Shown here: positions 50,806 through 60,156 of the stretch, piece after piece
Numbering within the stretch: position 1 is the first letter of the stretch
How the letters are laid out: the number at the start of each line of letters is the position of its first letter
Assembly (NCBI RefSeq): GCF_007713705.1
Contig: NZ_VMSJ01000005.1
Location: 124,001 to 188,000, forward strand
Direction: 5' to 3'
DNA length: 64,000 nucleotides
From: Salinicoccus cyprini
GTDB taxonomy: Bacteria > Bacillota > Bacilli > Staphylococcales > Salinicoccaceae
The notes under the pieces: generated by a model
Told to the model about the DNA's origin: nothing
Seen by the model: the letters and a program-made list of their open reading frames with translations, nothing else
The model's database searches: none
Translations under genes and position numbers: made by a program

Positions 50806-52239
50806 ATGGATCTGCATCAATTTTTCACCCATTTTCTTGAAGAAAATGAACTTGTCAGAGCCAATCTGATCAATGATCGGCAGTTTGATACAAAGGCCGC
50901 ACTCGTCCAGTTCAAGGAGGCGGAAGTTGCGGGACTCGATGCGGACTCTGTGGTGGCCGGCATGCTGTCGATGACCGAAGTCGAACTCATCAGCCACCTG
51001 GTTGACATGGAGACCGACGACCGGCTGCATTACGTCGCCTATGACGTCAGGCAGTATCCTGTGCTGATCGACTACCAGTATGTGCTCGAGGCAGGGGACG
51101 GGACCGGCGCCATCCATCATGACATCATCCGGGCACTGCACGGCATATTGAAGGAGAGTGGGACACTTCCGGCCTATCCGATGTATATCCATAAGGATGA
51201 TCCGCTGGATCCGGAAGAGATCAGCCAGCTCCATCATATATACAAAGGTCCGATCTACTGGCTGTACGACAACCTGACATGGCGGACACTCCGTGCCATG
51301 CTGAAGCGGCTCAACGTGGAGCCGGACGGCCATCAGAAAGAGGACTATCTGCGCCATATGACGTCCGTCATCACCCACCCGAAATACCTTGAAGGCATTC
51401 TGCTTCAGCTCTGGCCGGAGGAGTATGCCAGCATCCGTGAAAATGTCGAGAAGAGCTTCAATGTGTATGAGGCGAGCTCGAGATGGGAGACGGCGAAGGA
51501 GATCGGTCTTCTCGTCAAGATCCATGCCGACCACTACGTCATGCATGAGGACGTGAGGCGCGCACTCGAACAGGTCGACTTCCATGCAGTCGAAACCAAA
51601 GTTCGCCAAGGTCTCGGCCCTGCCGGAAATAAAAGCCAGGGCGGCGACTACAACGCGCATATCATCCGATTGACTGTGGAAGATATCGATTTTGAGATTA
51701 CACGCACCATCATCGTACCTGCCGGCCTCAACTTTTTCGAGCTGCACCTCATCATCCAGAAGGCGATGGGTTGGCGGCAGAAGCATGACGCGATGTTCAG
51801 ATCCGGCAATCTGGTCATCGTTGAGCGCATGAACCAGGTGGAAGGGCGCTCCGAGGGGACAATGGAGCTTCTTTCAAGCTTCACCCAGATCGATGGTGTG
51901 TTCGATCAGCATGAAGTGCTCGAATATATGTATGGTGCGTCCTATCGCCTGAAAGTACTGGCTGAAAATACAACCAATATCCACCGGCGGATTCCAGGCA
52001 TTCGCGACTACGCAGGTCCCGCGCCGATCGAGAATATCGGCGGTGCCGGCAATCTGGCTGGTGTGCTTGAGATACTCGGCGACCCGAGACATCCGGAATA
52101 CGCCCGTACGTACGAGAAGGTCCGGGCGACGAATTTCAGGGAACGCTATCCGATTACTGCCATCAACAACCAGCTTGAAAAGCTCTTCAGGAAATCCCAT
52201 CCGATTACGGAGTTCAATTCAGATGAAGCGGATATATGA
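50806..52239 (+). CDS. PRiA4-ORF3-like domain protein
   Basis: A 477-residue protein whose C-terminal third (about 285-460) matches the plasmid pRiA4b ORF-3 family: RLTVEDIDFEITRTIIVP, FFELHLIIQKAMGW and the ending GGAGNLAGVLEILGDPRHPEY with FRERYPITAINN. The first 280 residues are helical with no domain I can name. ATG 50806 follows GGGAGGTGG. Such proteins occur on plasmids and in chromosomes; their role is unknown. It follows gluconokinase by 12 bases but is probably functionally unrelated. The MOSC gene follows 23 bases later. Confidence 0.78.
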   Translation: MDLHQFFTHFLEENELVRANLINDRQFDTKAALVQFKEAEVAGLDADSVVAGMLSMTEVELISHLVDMETDDRLHYVAYDVRQYPVLIDYQYVLEAGDGTGAIHHDIIRALHGILKESGTLPAYPMYIHKDDPLDPEEISQLHHIYKGPIYWLYDNLTWRTLRAMLKRLNVEPDGHQKEDYLRHMTSVITHPKYLEGILLQLWPEEYASIRENVEKSFNVYEASSRWETAKEIGLLVKIHADHYVMHEDVRRALEQVDFHAVETKVRQGLGPAGNKSQGGDYNAHIIRLTVEDIDFEITRTIIVPAGLNFFELHLIIQKAMGWRQKHDAMFRSGNLVIVERMNQVEGRSEGTMELLSSFTQIDGVFDQHEVLEYMYGASYRLKVLAENTTNIHRRIPGIRDYAGPAPIENIGGAGNLAGVLEILGDPRHPEYARTYEKVRATNFRERYPITAINNQLEKLFRKSHPITEFNSDEADI

Positions 52240-52262
52240 TGTTTTATTTTTAGGAGGCTCAT

Positions 52263-52967
52263 ATGGAACAGGAAAAAATATATAGGCTGTTTACCGGTAA
52301 AGTGAAGAAGGTTGGACAGAAAGAAGCAGAAAACAAGATGGATCAGGAGTGGGAAAGCGCCATTTTCAAGACAGTCACAGAAGGACCGGTCCATTTGACG
52401 AAGACTGGATTTGTGGGAGACGATGTCGCCGATAAGAAAAACCATGGCGGCCCTGAAAAGGCGGTCTTCGCCTATCCGGTCAGCCACTACGAATCATGGC
52501 GCCGTGAACTTGATGCGGATATTGAAATCGGAGGCAACGGAGAGAATTTTGCAGTCATGCATATGGACGAGACATCCGTCTGCATCGGGGATACATACAA
52601 GGTTGGTGGGTCAGTCCTCCAGGTCTCCCAGCCGAGACGCCCGTGCTGGAAGCCCGCACGTCGCCATAATGTACTCGACCTGGCCTTGAGGATCCAGAAG
52701 ACCGGCCGCACCGGCTGGTACTTCCGGGTGATTGAAGAAGGGGATGTGGAGAGCGGAGATACGTTTCAGCTCATCAGCCGTCCCCATCCCGACTGGTCAA
52801 TCGAGGCATGCAACGAAGTCATGTACAATCAGAAGGATAACATCGGTCTGAATGAAAGCCTGGCATCCCTCGACCTTCTGGCTGAAAGCTGGAAAACGAC
52901 AATCAGCAAGCGCCTTTCCGGCGATGAAGGCAGCAGCGAGAAGCGTGTGTTCGGACCAAATAGGTAG
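52263..52967 (+). CDS. MOSC domain protein (YiiM-like)
   Basis: A 234-residue MOSC protein with the conserved cysteine Cys128 in QPRRPCWKPARRH and the motif NHGGPEKAVFAYPVSHYESW near residue 60. YiiM-type MOSC proteins use a molybdenum cofactor to reduce N-hydroxylated compounds. ATG 52263 follows TAGGAGG. It ends the unit before a strong terminator and the 41-bp repeat array. Confidence 0.92.
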   Translation: MEQEKIYRLFTGKVKKVGQKEAENKMDQEWESAIFKTVTEGPVHLTKTGFVGDDVADKKNHGGPEKAVFAYPVSHYESWRRELDADIEIGGNGENFAVMHMDETSVCIGDTYKVGGSVLQVSQPRRPCWKPARRHNVLDLALRIQKTGRTGWYFRVIEEGDVESGDTFQLISRPHPDWSIEACNEVMYNQKDNIGLNESLASLDLLAESWKTTISKRLSGDEGSSEKRVFGPNR

Positions 52968-53013
52968 GATGAAGGTGGCTGTCAGCGTATAACGTTTTGA
53001 TAATAAGTAGTAA

Positions 53014-53060
53014 AAAAGGATGTCATCTATTCTTGTGCAGATGACATCCTTTTATTTTTG
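53014..53060 (+). terminator. Rho-independent terminator after the MOSC gene
   Basis: Fifteen-bp stem (53014-53028 with 53039-53053) containing GGATGTCATCT, ten-base loop, then TTTTATTTTTG. Confidence 0.92.
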
Positions 53061-53105
53061 TTAGGTTGATGTTCAATTTGCATTGAGCGGCTGGTTCAGT
53101 GTACG

Positions 53106-53450
53106 TTAGGCCTCCAACTAACACTCGTCGCCGCCACGAATGACAATTAGCGCTCCAATTAACACTCGTCGCTCCCACGAATGACAGTTAGGCCTCCAAC
53201 TAACGCTCGTCACTCCCACGAATGACAATTAGACCTCCAACTAACACTCGTCGCCGCCACGAATGACAATTAGCGCTCCAATTAACGCTCGTCGCCGCCA
53301 CGAATGACAATTAGCCCTCCAACTAACACTCGTCGCCGCCACGAATGACAATTAGCGCTCCAATTAACGCTCGTCGCTTCCACGAATGACAGTTAGCCCT
53401 CCAACTAACACTCGTCGCCGCCACGAATGACAATTAGCGCTCCAATCAAC
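53106..53450. repeat. 41-bp tandem repeat array, about 8.4 units
   Basis: Eight full 41-bp units begin at 53106, 53147, 53188, 53229, 53270, 53311, 53352 and 53393, then a 17-base partial unit ends at 53450. Each reads TTAG-n-n-CTCCAAYTAAC then RCTCGTC, a variable CGCCGCC/GCTCCC/GCTTCC segment, and CACGAATGACAR. Two subtypes differ at positions 5-15: A (CCTCCAAC) and B (CGCTCCAAT), in the order A-B-A-A-B-A-B-A-B. There are no unique spacers, so it is not CRISPR. The array ends one base before the stop codon of the DUF819 gene. The rest of the 480-base gap holds only the MOSC terminator. Confidence 0.95.
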
Positions 53451-54662
53451 CTACATCGCGCTGCTGAACCATAGTCCAAGGGCAGTGCCGATGTAGTTGC
53501 CGATGATGTAGCCGAGTGTCCCGACGATCAGTATCGGACCGACGAGTTTCGTCCAGCCGCGGGAGATGGCCATGGCGGCAGCGGTTGTCGGTCCGCCGAT
53601 ATTGGCATTGCTGGCGAGGATAATCTCTTCGAGATCGAACCTGAACAGTCGGCCGACCGAGAAGGATATGAGCATATTGATGAACACGACAATGGCGGCG
53701 AACACCAGAATGAGCGGTGCATTCTGCAGAATCAACGGAATCGAAGCGGGCACACCGATGACAACGAAGAAAATATAGATCAGAAACGTTCCAATCTCCT
53801 GAGCGCCATTGATGCGCTCGAAATATCTTGGCACAATCGAGACAAGGAGTAGTGTCAGAGTGGTAAGCATCAGATAGTCATCGCCGACAATTCCACGGAG
53901 TATGACCATGAATGCATTCCCATCTTCCGGAATCAGTCCTCTGAAAACTTCTGCAAGCTTGAATGATACGGCAACGATGACGAAGGAAGTCCCGACAGCC
54001 ATCGCGATATCGCTCAGTGAAATTTCCTTGCGCTTCCAGTAGGAAGCGGCGGCGGTATCGTCAGTCTCATCACTTCCATCCATCTCGTCCATGTGCGGTG
54101 TGGCAAAGCGTTTTCTAATAAACCCAATTGCCGGAATCGAAATCAGCACGAAGAAATAGACGGCCATCAGGAAGTTGTCGGCCACGACCGCGGAAGAAAC
54201 GGTCTCCCCGGGCACATCGAATCGGGAAGCAAGCGCTGCGAAGTTGACGCCACCGCCGGTATACGATCCAGTGATCATCGCTGCGATGTGCGGCAGGCCG
54301 GGAATCAGATCCTTCAATAGGAAGAAGGCGGCAATCGACCCGGCAACGGTGCCGACTGTGCTGATCAGAAAGATGAGCAGCAGGCGCCCGCTTTCCTGCC
54401 AGACCCGGCGGATGTTTGTCTGAAACAAGAGCAGTGGAATGGATAAAGGAACGACATAAGCCCACACGGCATCATAGACCGGGGCCTCCACTGGCAGTAT
54501 GCCGAAGTTTGCAAGCAACATCGCGCCGAGCAGAGCAATGATGGCGCCGGATAATTTCGACGCCCATTCGAAACGCTGCTCAAGATAGATGGACACAGCT
54601 GCCCAGCCGACGAGAAATGCCCAAAGCAGCCAAGTTTCATCTGATGATATTAAAGCATTCAT
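53451..54662 (-). CDS. DUF819 family membrane protein (YjcL-like)
   Basis: The start ATG 54662 follows GGGGGA by seven bases; the codon six bases upstream is TTG. The 403-residue protein has about eleven spans and the DUF819 stretches SYTGGGVNFAALASRF and LASNANIGGPTTAAAMA. Its family is related to carboxylate transporters, substrate unknown. It is the last gene of a symporter-amidohydrolase-DUF819 operon. Its stop codon directly abuts the 41-bp repeat array, so no terminator lies immediately beyond it. Confidence 0.88.
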   Translation of the reverse strand: MNALISSDETWLLWAFLVGWAAVSIYLEQRFEWASKLSGAIIALLGAMLLANFGILPVEAPVYDAVWAYVVPLSIPLLLFQTNIRRVWQESGRLLLIFLISTVGTVAGSIAAFFLLKDLIPGLPHIAAMITGSYTGGGVNFAALASRFDVPGETVSSAVVADNFLMAVYFFVLISIPAIGFIRKRFATPHMDEMDGSDETDDTAAASYWKRKEISLSDIAMAVGTSFVIVAVSFKLAEVFRGLIPEDGNAFMVILRGIVGDDYLMLTTLTLLLVSIVPRYFERINGAQEIGTFLIYIFFVVIGVPASIPLILQNAPLILVFAAIVVFINMLISFSVGRLFRFDLEEIILASNANIGGPTTAAAMAISRGWTKLVGPILIVGTLGYIIGNYIGTALGLWFSSAM

Positions 54663-54694
54663 ATTCAAATCCCCCTTGTTTGAACTTGAAACTT

Positions 54695-56302
54695 CTAATC
54701 CCTTTTATATACCAGTCTACCGTCAATGAAAGTGTAGAGGATAAGGTCATCCTCTAGCACGATATCCTCATCCAGTGGATTTTCATCGAGCAGCACGAAG
54801 TCGGCGGCCTTGCCGATCTCGACTGAACCGTTCTCACTCTCGGTCCGGTTGAGCTTTGCGCCACTGATTGTCATGGCCTTCAATGCCTCGAAACGGGACA
54901 GTTTCATATCTTCACCGAGCACCCGGCCGCTTTTCGTCGTGCGGTCGCAGGCGATGCGGATTGTATCGAGTGGTGAAATCGGCGTCACCGGACAGTCGGA
55001 GTGGAGTGTATACAATACGCCGAGATCCTCTGCCCAGCGTGCCGGGTCCATTTTTTCAGCGCGTGCTGGTCCAAGGAACTTCTCATAGTGCTTGTCGCCA
55101 TAGTAGTAGATATGATTTGTGAAAAATGAACCCTCGATATCGTTCGCCTTCATCGCTTCGATATCCGCATATTTGCCGGTCTGGATATGCTCGATGCGCG
55201 TCACTTCATCATAGTCCGCCATTGTATTGACCTTGCTGTAGGCTTCGATGATCGACTCGATGGCAGCATCGCCATTGCCATGAGTTGTCAGCGGGTAGCC
55301 GCGGCGGGCGAAATCCATATAAAGGTCTTCGAGCTTGTCCTGCGGAATGATGATATGGCTTTTATCATCGACATTATGATAGTTCTCGGTCAGTGCAGCC
55401 GTGTTGATCTGGATGGAGCCATCCTGGAAGAACTTTGCGCTGTCGAGCGTGCATTGCCCGTCGGACAAGCCTTCTATCCGCTGCTTCAATTCATCAAAAG
55501 AAAGTCCCTTTAGAGATTCGGATTCGAGCATCAGCTGATAGTCGATCATGAGGCGCAGCTTCATATCGTTATTCTGCTGGATATAGGCAGTAAACGCATC
55601 GTAGTCATCCTTGCCATGTGCCAGACCGACACATGCTTCGGTTGCTGTCGTGATGCCTTTTGAAATGTAATCTGTTTGAGCGGCCTTCAATGCCTCGATC
55701 ATCTCGGCCTTCGACGGTTTCGGCAGGTGCGGAAGCAGCATCTCAACGGCCGGCAGTTCAAAAAGCAGTCCGTTCAGCCTGCCATCCGTCCGCGCAAAGT
55801 ATCCGCCATCCGGATCCTTTGTCTCTTCATTGATGCCGGCAATTTCAAGCGCGCGTGAGTTGGCGACGCCCATATGCGCCGAGCTGTGACGGATATAGAT
55901 TGGATGATCCGTCGAAATCGCATCCAGTTCGTCTATCGTGATGTGCCGGTCCTCTGCGAGTTCGATTTCACTGTAGCCATGACCGACCACCCATTCACCG
56001 TCTGGAGTCGTATCCACACGTGCCTGCAGCGCCGCTTTTATTTCATCAATGCTGCCGACAGTCTGTGGCGTCAGATCGACGAGCGACTTGTATAGGCCGT
56101 AGAGCAGCAGGTGGCTGTGGGTATCGATGAAGCCCGGGATGAGGAAGCGGCCTTCAGCGTCGAGCACCTCTTCCTCCCCGGCAGCAATCTCCGCGTCGAT
56201 ATGGACGATTTTCCCGTCCTCTACCAATATGTCTCCCAAGTAGGGTGTGTCCATCACCATATCAATGATGTTTGCATTTTTGATCAGTACTGTTGTCATC
56301 AT
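54695..56302 (-). CDS. YtcJ-like amidohydrolase
   Basis: A 535-residue metal-dependent amidohydrolase of the YtcJ/N-substituted formamide deformylase type: PGFIDTHSHLLLYG (metal His), GHGYSEIELA, DGSIQINTAAL, TTHGNGDAAIES and HSDCPVTPISPLD. The GGAGGATAA site overlaps the end of the upstream symporter gene (four-base ATGA overlap). It probably hydrolyses a small amide imported by that symporter. Confidence 0.88.
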   Translation of the reverse strand: MMTTVLIKNANIIDMVMDTPYLGDILVEDGKIVHIDAEIAAGEEEVLDAEGRFLIPGFIDTHSHLLLYGLYKSLVDLTPQTVGSIDEIKAALQARVDTTPDGEWVVGHGYSEIELAEDRHITIDELDAISTDHPIYIRHSSAHMGVANSRALEIAGINEETKDPDGGYFARTDGRLNGLLFELPAVEMLLPHLPKPSKAEMIEALKAAQTDYISKGITTATEACVGLAHGKDDYDAFTAYIQQNNDMKLRLMIDYQLMLESESLKGLSFDELKQRIEGLSDGQCTLDSAKFFQDGSIQINTAALTENYHNVDDKSHIIIPQDKLEDLYMDFARRGYPLTTHGNGDAAIESIIEAYSKVNTMADYDEVTRIEHIQTGKYADIEAMKANDIEGSFFTNHIYYYGDKHYEKFLGPARAEKMDPARWAEDLGVLYTLHSDCPVTPISPLDTIRIACDRTTKSGRVLGEDMKLSRFEALKAMTISGAKLNRTESENGSVEIGKAADFVLLDENPLDEDIVLEDDLILYTFIDGRLVYKRD

Positions 56303-57729
56303 TTATCCTCCAATGTCGGATTGTGCAGTTTTTCGAAATAGGCGGCCTGTACGGTTTCGGAATCAGCATGCTTCGTCACGAGACTGACACCGATCAGCAG
56401 AATGAAGGAGACCAGGAAGCCGAACAAAGCGTGATCCATGCCGATCGGCAGAAACGGATAGGCGAGTACAAGAGTTGCTGTACCAATCATGCTGACGAGG
56501 ACGCCGGCTTTCGTAACACCCTTCCAGAACATGACAGCCAGGAACGGAAATACGATGACGGTCGCCGTCAGACGCAGCGCCCACTGGTACGTCGTCGCGA
56601 TATCCTCGACCGTATAGGCGAACAGGCAGGCAAGACTCGTGATGATCAGCACGGAAATACGCGAGAAGAACAGCATGCGCTTGCCGCTCGCATGGCGATT
56701 GATGAATGTCTTGTAGAAATCGATCGTCAAGTTGCTTGAGCCTTGTAGAATGAATGACGTGGCGCCGGTCATGAGCGCAGCGAGCAGTCCCAGGAAGACA
56801 AGGCCGCCAAGTGGACTCGCAAGCAGGAAGTCCGTGACATATGAAAATACAAGGTCAGGGTCCATATCAAGCGGCACAAACTGGCGTGCAGCGAGACCGA
56901 TGATGAACGGCAGGAATGAGATCAGGCCGGCGATGATGAAGCCGAGTGCGTTGGCACCCACTGCCACTTTTTCATCCTTTGCGGCGAATATGCGCTGCCA
57001 TGTCGACTGCCAGACGAGATAGAAAGGTCCGACCGACAGGGCGTAGAGCAGAATTTCACCATAGCCATCAGGACCGGCAATACTCAAGTATTCCGGCGCA
57101 CTCGCTTCGAACAGGCCGCCCAATCCGCCGACATGAGACACCGTGACGATTGCGAGAATGACCACGCCGATAATGATGATGATCGACTGGATGGCATCCG
57201 TCAGAATTGTTGCCGGCAGTCCACCGATGATGGTGAATATCAGGATGACGACGAATGAGATGAAGATGCCGACCGGCAGACTGACGCCGAGCGTAATGTT
57301 GAAGACGGTTGACATGCCGACCATCTGCAGTGCCGTCGTCGGCACGGAATAGATGAACGCGGACAGGATGGAAGGCACAATGCCCGCCTTGCCGCCGAAC
57401 CTTACGGTGAACAGGTCCGCCAGTGTAATGAGGCGCTGGCGGCGCAGCGGCTTCGCAAAGCCGAGAATCAGAATGAGCGAGAAGACGATGGCGACAAACG
57501 CGAACTTCCAGTAGCCGGACAATCCGACTGTAAAGCCGAGACCGACCCAGCCGATGAAGACCGCTGCACCACAGAATGTGCTGATGATGGTTCCGGTGAT
57601 CTTCCAGAAGCCGGTATTCCACCCACTGATCAGATAATCTTCGTAAGTGGTGATCTTTTTAAAGTAGTATGCTGCGATACCGAGCATGAAAATGAAGTAC
57701 AGGACAAAATAGACTATGTACCAACCCAA
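56299..57729 (-). CDS. Sodium:solute symporter (SSS family)
   Basis: A 476-residue membrane protein with about thirteen spans, starting at TTG 57729 behind GGAGTTG. Signatures are YEDYLISGWNTGFWKITGT near the start, GGLPATILTDAIQS near residue 170 and LLAALMTGATSFILQGSSN. First gene of the operon with the YtcJ-like amidohydrolase and DUF819, it probably provides the amidohydrolase substrate. Substrate unknown. Confidence 0.9.
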   Translation of the reverse strand: MGWYIVYFVLYFIFMLGIAAYYFKKITTYEDYLISGWNTGFWKITGTIISTFCGAAVFIGWVGLGFTVGLSGYWKFAFVAIVFSLILILGFAKPLRRQRLITLADLFTVRFGGKAGIVPSILSAFIYSVPTTALQMVGMSTVFNITLGVSLPVGIFISFVVILIFTIIGGLPATILTDAIQSIIIIIGVVILAIVTVSHVGGLGGLFEASAPEYLSIAGPDGYGEILLYALSVGPFYLVWQSTWQRIFAAKDEKVAVGANALGFIIAGLISFLPFIIGLAARQFVPLDMDPDLVFSYVTDFLLASPLGGLVFLGLLAALMTGATSFILQGSSNLTIDFYKTFINRHASGKRMLFFSRISVLIITSLACLFAYTVEDIATTYQWALRLTATVIVFPFLAVMFWKGVTKAGVLVSMIGTATLVLAYPFLPIGMDHALFGFLVSFILLIGVSLVTKHADSETVQAAYFEKLHNPTLEDK

Positions 57730-57919
57730 TGGTAATCAACTCCGATTTTTAGGATGCTTTAAATTATATAGGAAATGAAGTGATATTTCTAACTTGTGTA
57801 ATGATTTCTTACAAGGAGAAAGAACGATGTTGATGTGGTAAAATGTAACCGTATGGATGCTGCAAATGACTGTCGTCTGCTTATGATTCAGAAACTTCAT
57901 ATTTAAAGGGGAGAGGGAA

Positions 57920-58297
57920 ATGTTCACCAAACTTGCGGAAGTCATGCTGTATGTGAATGACCAGGATGCATCGAAGAAGTTCTGGAAGGAAAAGCTCGGT
58001 TTCAAAGTGGTCAGCGAGTCGGGGGCGGGGGATGAGATGCGTTGGATCGAAGTCAGACCGATGGAAGATGCCGGGGCAAGCCTCATTCTTTTCGACAGGA
58101 AGACGGTGGAGAAGTTCTCGCCTGAGCTCAACTTCGGAACGCCGTCCCTCATGTTTTTCACGGATGATCTGGATCAGCTGCATCAGGAACTGACGGATAA
58201 GGGTGTCAATGTCGGTAAAATCGAGGAGTACGGATCGATGAGAACGTTCAATTTCTCTGATGAGGAAGAGAACTATTTTGCAGTGATGAAAGGATAG
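57920..58297 (+). CDS. VOC family (glyoxalase/bleomycin resistance-like) protein
   Basis: A 125-residue vicinal-oxygen-chelate protein: MLYVNDQDASKKFWKEKLGF at the start and the PSLMFFTDDLDQLHQEL second half-repeat. A Glu at the end of the first repeat (RWIEVRP) and another near the C-terminus (EEENYFAVM) could bind metal. It could be a small-molecule metalloenzyme or a binding protein; substrate unknown. ATG 57920 follows AGGGGAGAGGG. An extended -10 (TGGTAAAAT, 57836-57844) lies upstream. Confidence 0.88.
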   Translation: MFTKLAEVMLYVNDQDASKKFWKEKLGFKVVSESGAGDEMRWIEVRPMEDAGASLILFDRKTVEKFSPELNFGTPSLMFFTDDLDQLHQELTDKGVNVGKIEEYGSMRTFNFSDEEENYFAVMKG

Positions 58298-58306
58298 TGG
58301 ACGAAA

Positions 58307-58337
58307 AAAAGCCGCACCTGTCGAAGGTGCGGCTTTT
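58307..58337 (+). terminator. Rho-independent terminator
   Basis: Thirteen-bp stem AAAAGCCGCACCT (58307-58319) with AGGTGCGGCTTTT (58325-58337). The A and T runs on both flanks would also serve the convergent tRNA transcript. Confidence 0.9.
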
Positions 58338-58341
58338 GATA

Positions 58342-58414
58342 TGGAACCAAGGGGGATCGAACCCCTGACCTTTGCACTGCCAGTGCAACGCTCTCCCAGC
58401 TGAGCTATGGCCCC
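58342..58414 (-). tRNA. tRNA-Ala (anticodon GGC)
   Basis: The 73-base minus-strand sequence folds as a cloverleaf: acceptor GGGGCCA with TGGTTCC, D arm GCTC-AGCTGGGA-GAGC, anticodon arm TTGCA-CTGGCAG-TGCAA with anticodon GGC, variable AGGTC, T arm AGGGG-TTCGATC-CCCCT, discriminator A. The CCA end is not encoded. Confidence 0.97.
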
Positions 58415-58599
58415 GAATGATACTCCCATATTTTATACGAACTCGATGGGATATACAAGTCCAATTTTTACATTGATCCAAAATAAATGGGATATACATA
58501 TTATGTATAAAAATTCCAAAGATTGTATAAAACGAACGATAAATGATAATATTCTAAAGAGGTAGACATATCTGAAAAATCATTGTAACATAATTAAGT

Positions 58600-58617
58600 G
58601 TTCATACTTTTATGAAC
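58600..58617. promoter_or_regulatory. Inverted repeat upstream of the abg-type operon
   Basis: GTTCATA-CTTT-TATGAAC, a perfect 7-4-7 repeat about 80 bases before the abgB-like start. It is a candidate operator; no regulator gene lies next to it. The rest of the 280-base gap between the tRNA and abgB shows only AT-rich sequence. Confidence 0.4.
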
Positions 58618-58694
58618 GAAAAACACGAACTTTACCATGCACATAACGGGGTCAGGGGCATCATTCTATTACATATGAAAGGGGATATGGATTG

Positions 58695-60125
58695 ATGAAC
58701 GCATTTGTAAACGAATATTTGAAGGAGAACAGGTCGTATTTCGAGTCGGTCAGTGCATACATATTCAATCATCCTGAAACACGCTTCGAAGAGTACGAAT
58801 CTGCAAAGTTTCTGGCGGATGAATGCGAGAAGCAGGGATTCACGGTTGAGCGGAATGTCGCCGGCATCGATACGGCATTTACGGCAACCTCCGGTACCGG
58901 AGGTCCTGAGATCGCCTTTCTCGGTGAGTTTGACGCACTCTCAGGTTTGAGCCAGGCACCGGGGGAGACGTCCTACCAGCCGCTTGAAACGGATATCGGC
59001 CATGGCTGTGGACACAACCTCCTCGGCACGGGCGCTTTCGCTGCTGCCTGTGCAACGAAGGCATATCTTGAACACCACAATCTGCCAGGCCAAGTGACAT
59101 TTTTCGGCTGTCCTGGAGAAGAGGGCGGCTCCGGCAAGACCTTCATGGTGAGAGCGGGTGTATTTGATAAGGTGGACGCTGCACTGACTTGGCATCCATC
59201 TTCAACAAATGCCATCATGGACTACTCGACACTCGCAAACTATCAGGTCTATTTCAAGTTCCATGGCCGCGCGTCCCATGCAGCGCATACACCGCATCTC
59301 GGGAGAAGTGCTCTCGATGCAGTGGAGCTCATGAACGTCGGTGTCAACTATCTGCGTGAACACGTCATACCGGAAGCACGCATGCACTATGCAGTGACGA
59401 ACACCGGCGGTATTTCGCCGAATGTCGTCCCGGCGCAGGCGGAAGTACTCTATCTCATCCGTGCACCGCGTGTCGACCAGGTGGAGGAGATCTACCAGCG
59501 GGTCGTCAAGATAGCTGAAGGTGCTGCGATGATGACGGAAACCGAAATGACGATCGATTTCGACAAGGGCTGTTCGAACTACATACCGAACCGCCATCTT
59601 GAAAAGCTGCTTTACACGGGGCTTGAAGCAGCAGGTGCAGGAGCGCCGAAGGATACGGAGAAGGCATACGCTGAAAGGCTGTGGAATACACTGCCTGAAT
59701 CCGTACAGCAGAACTATCTCGAACCGATCAGTGGATTCGGCTATACGGGTGATGGCTCGGAATATGCCGGCAAATATCTGGCGGATACAATCTCACCATA
59801 CATCGGACGGGAAGGCATACTGCCCGGTTCGACGGACGTCGGTGATGTCAGCTGGATTGTGCCGACGGCACAGCTTTCCGCCGCCACTTCGGCACTTGGT
59901 ACAATACTGCATTCATGGCAGATGACGTCGCAGGGTCTGAGCGACTTCGCCAACCGCGGCATGCTGCGTGCGGCAGAAAGCATGGCATTCGCCGGCGTAA
60001 AACTTTTCGAATCGAAAGAAGACCTGGAACAGGTCAGAGCGGAATTCGAACGCTTCAGGGAGAAGAATGACTACATGAATCCGATTCCGGATTCCGTCAC
60101 CCCTTCAAAGCTGAGCGACAGATAA
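58695..60125 (+). CDS. M20 family amidohydrolase, AbgB-like
   Basis: The start ATG 58695 has AAAGGGGA nine bases upstream. The 476-residue zinc peptidase has the AbgB pattern: FLGEFDALSGLSQ, the metal-binding GHGCGHNLLG, CPGEEGGSGK and FHGRASHAAHTPHLGRSALDA. It would be one subunit of a p-aminobenzoyl-glutamate hydrolase. The downstream AbgT transporter and AbgA-like gene make the assignment strong, although the order is abgB-abgT-abgA rather than the E. coli abgA-abgB-abgT. Confidence 0.88.
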   Translation: MNAFVNEYLKENRSYFESVSAYIFNHPETRFEEYESAKFLADECEKQGFTVERNVAGIDTAFTATSGTGGPEIAFLGEFDALSGLSQAPGETSYQPLETDIGHGCGHNLLGTGAFAAACATKAYLEHHNLPGQVTFFGCPGEEGGSGKTFMVRAGVFDKVDAALTWHPSSTNAIMDYSTLANYQVYFKFHGRASHAAHTPHLGRSALDAVELMNVGVNYLREHVIPEARMHYAVTNTGGISPNVVPAQAEVLYLIRAPRVDQVEEIYQRVVKIAEGAAMMTETEMTIDFDKGCSNYIPNRHLEKLLYTGLEAAGAGAPKDTEKAYAERLWNTLPESVQQNYLEPISGFGYTGDGSEYAGKYLADTISPYIGREGILPGSTDVGDVSWIVPTAQLSAATSALGTILHSWQMTSQGLSDFANRGMLRAAESMAFAGVKLFESKEDLEQVRAEFERFREKNDYMNPIPDSVTPSKLSDR

Positions 60126-60156
60126 ACGAAATAAAACTTAAATAGTGAGGTGTCCT

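Noticed and set aside
53106-53450. CRISPR array
   Set aside because: All 41 bases of each unit are conserved; there are no distinct spacers and no cas genes in the window.
57813-57840. Four-codon reading frame after AAGGAG (ATG TTG ATG TGG TAA)
   Set aside because: It overlaps an extended -10 promoter (57836-57844) and so would not be transcribed as an upstream frame from that promoter.
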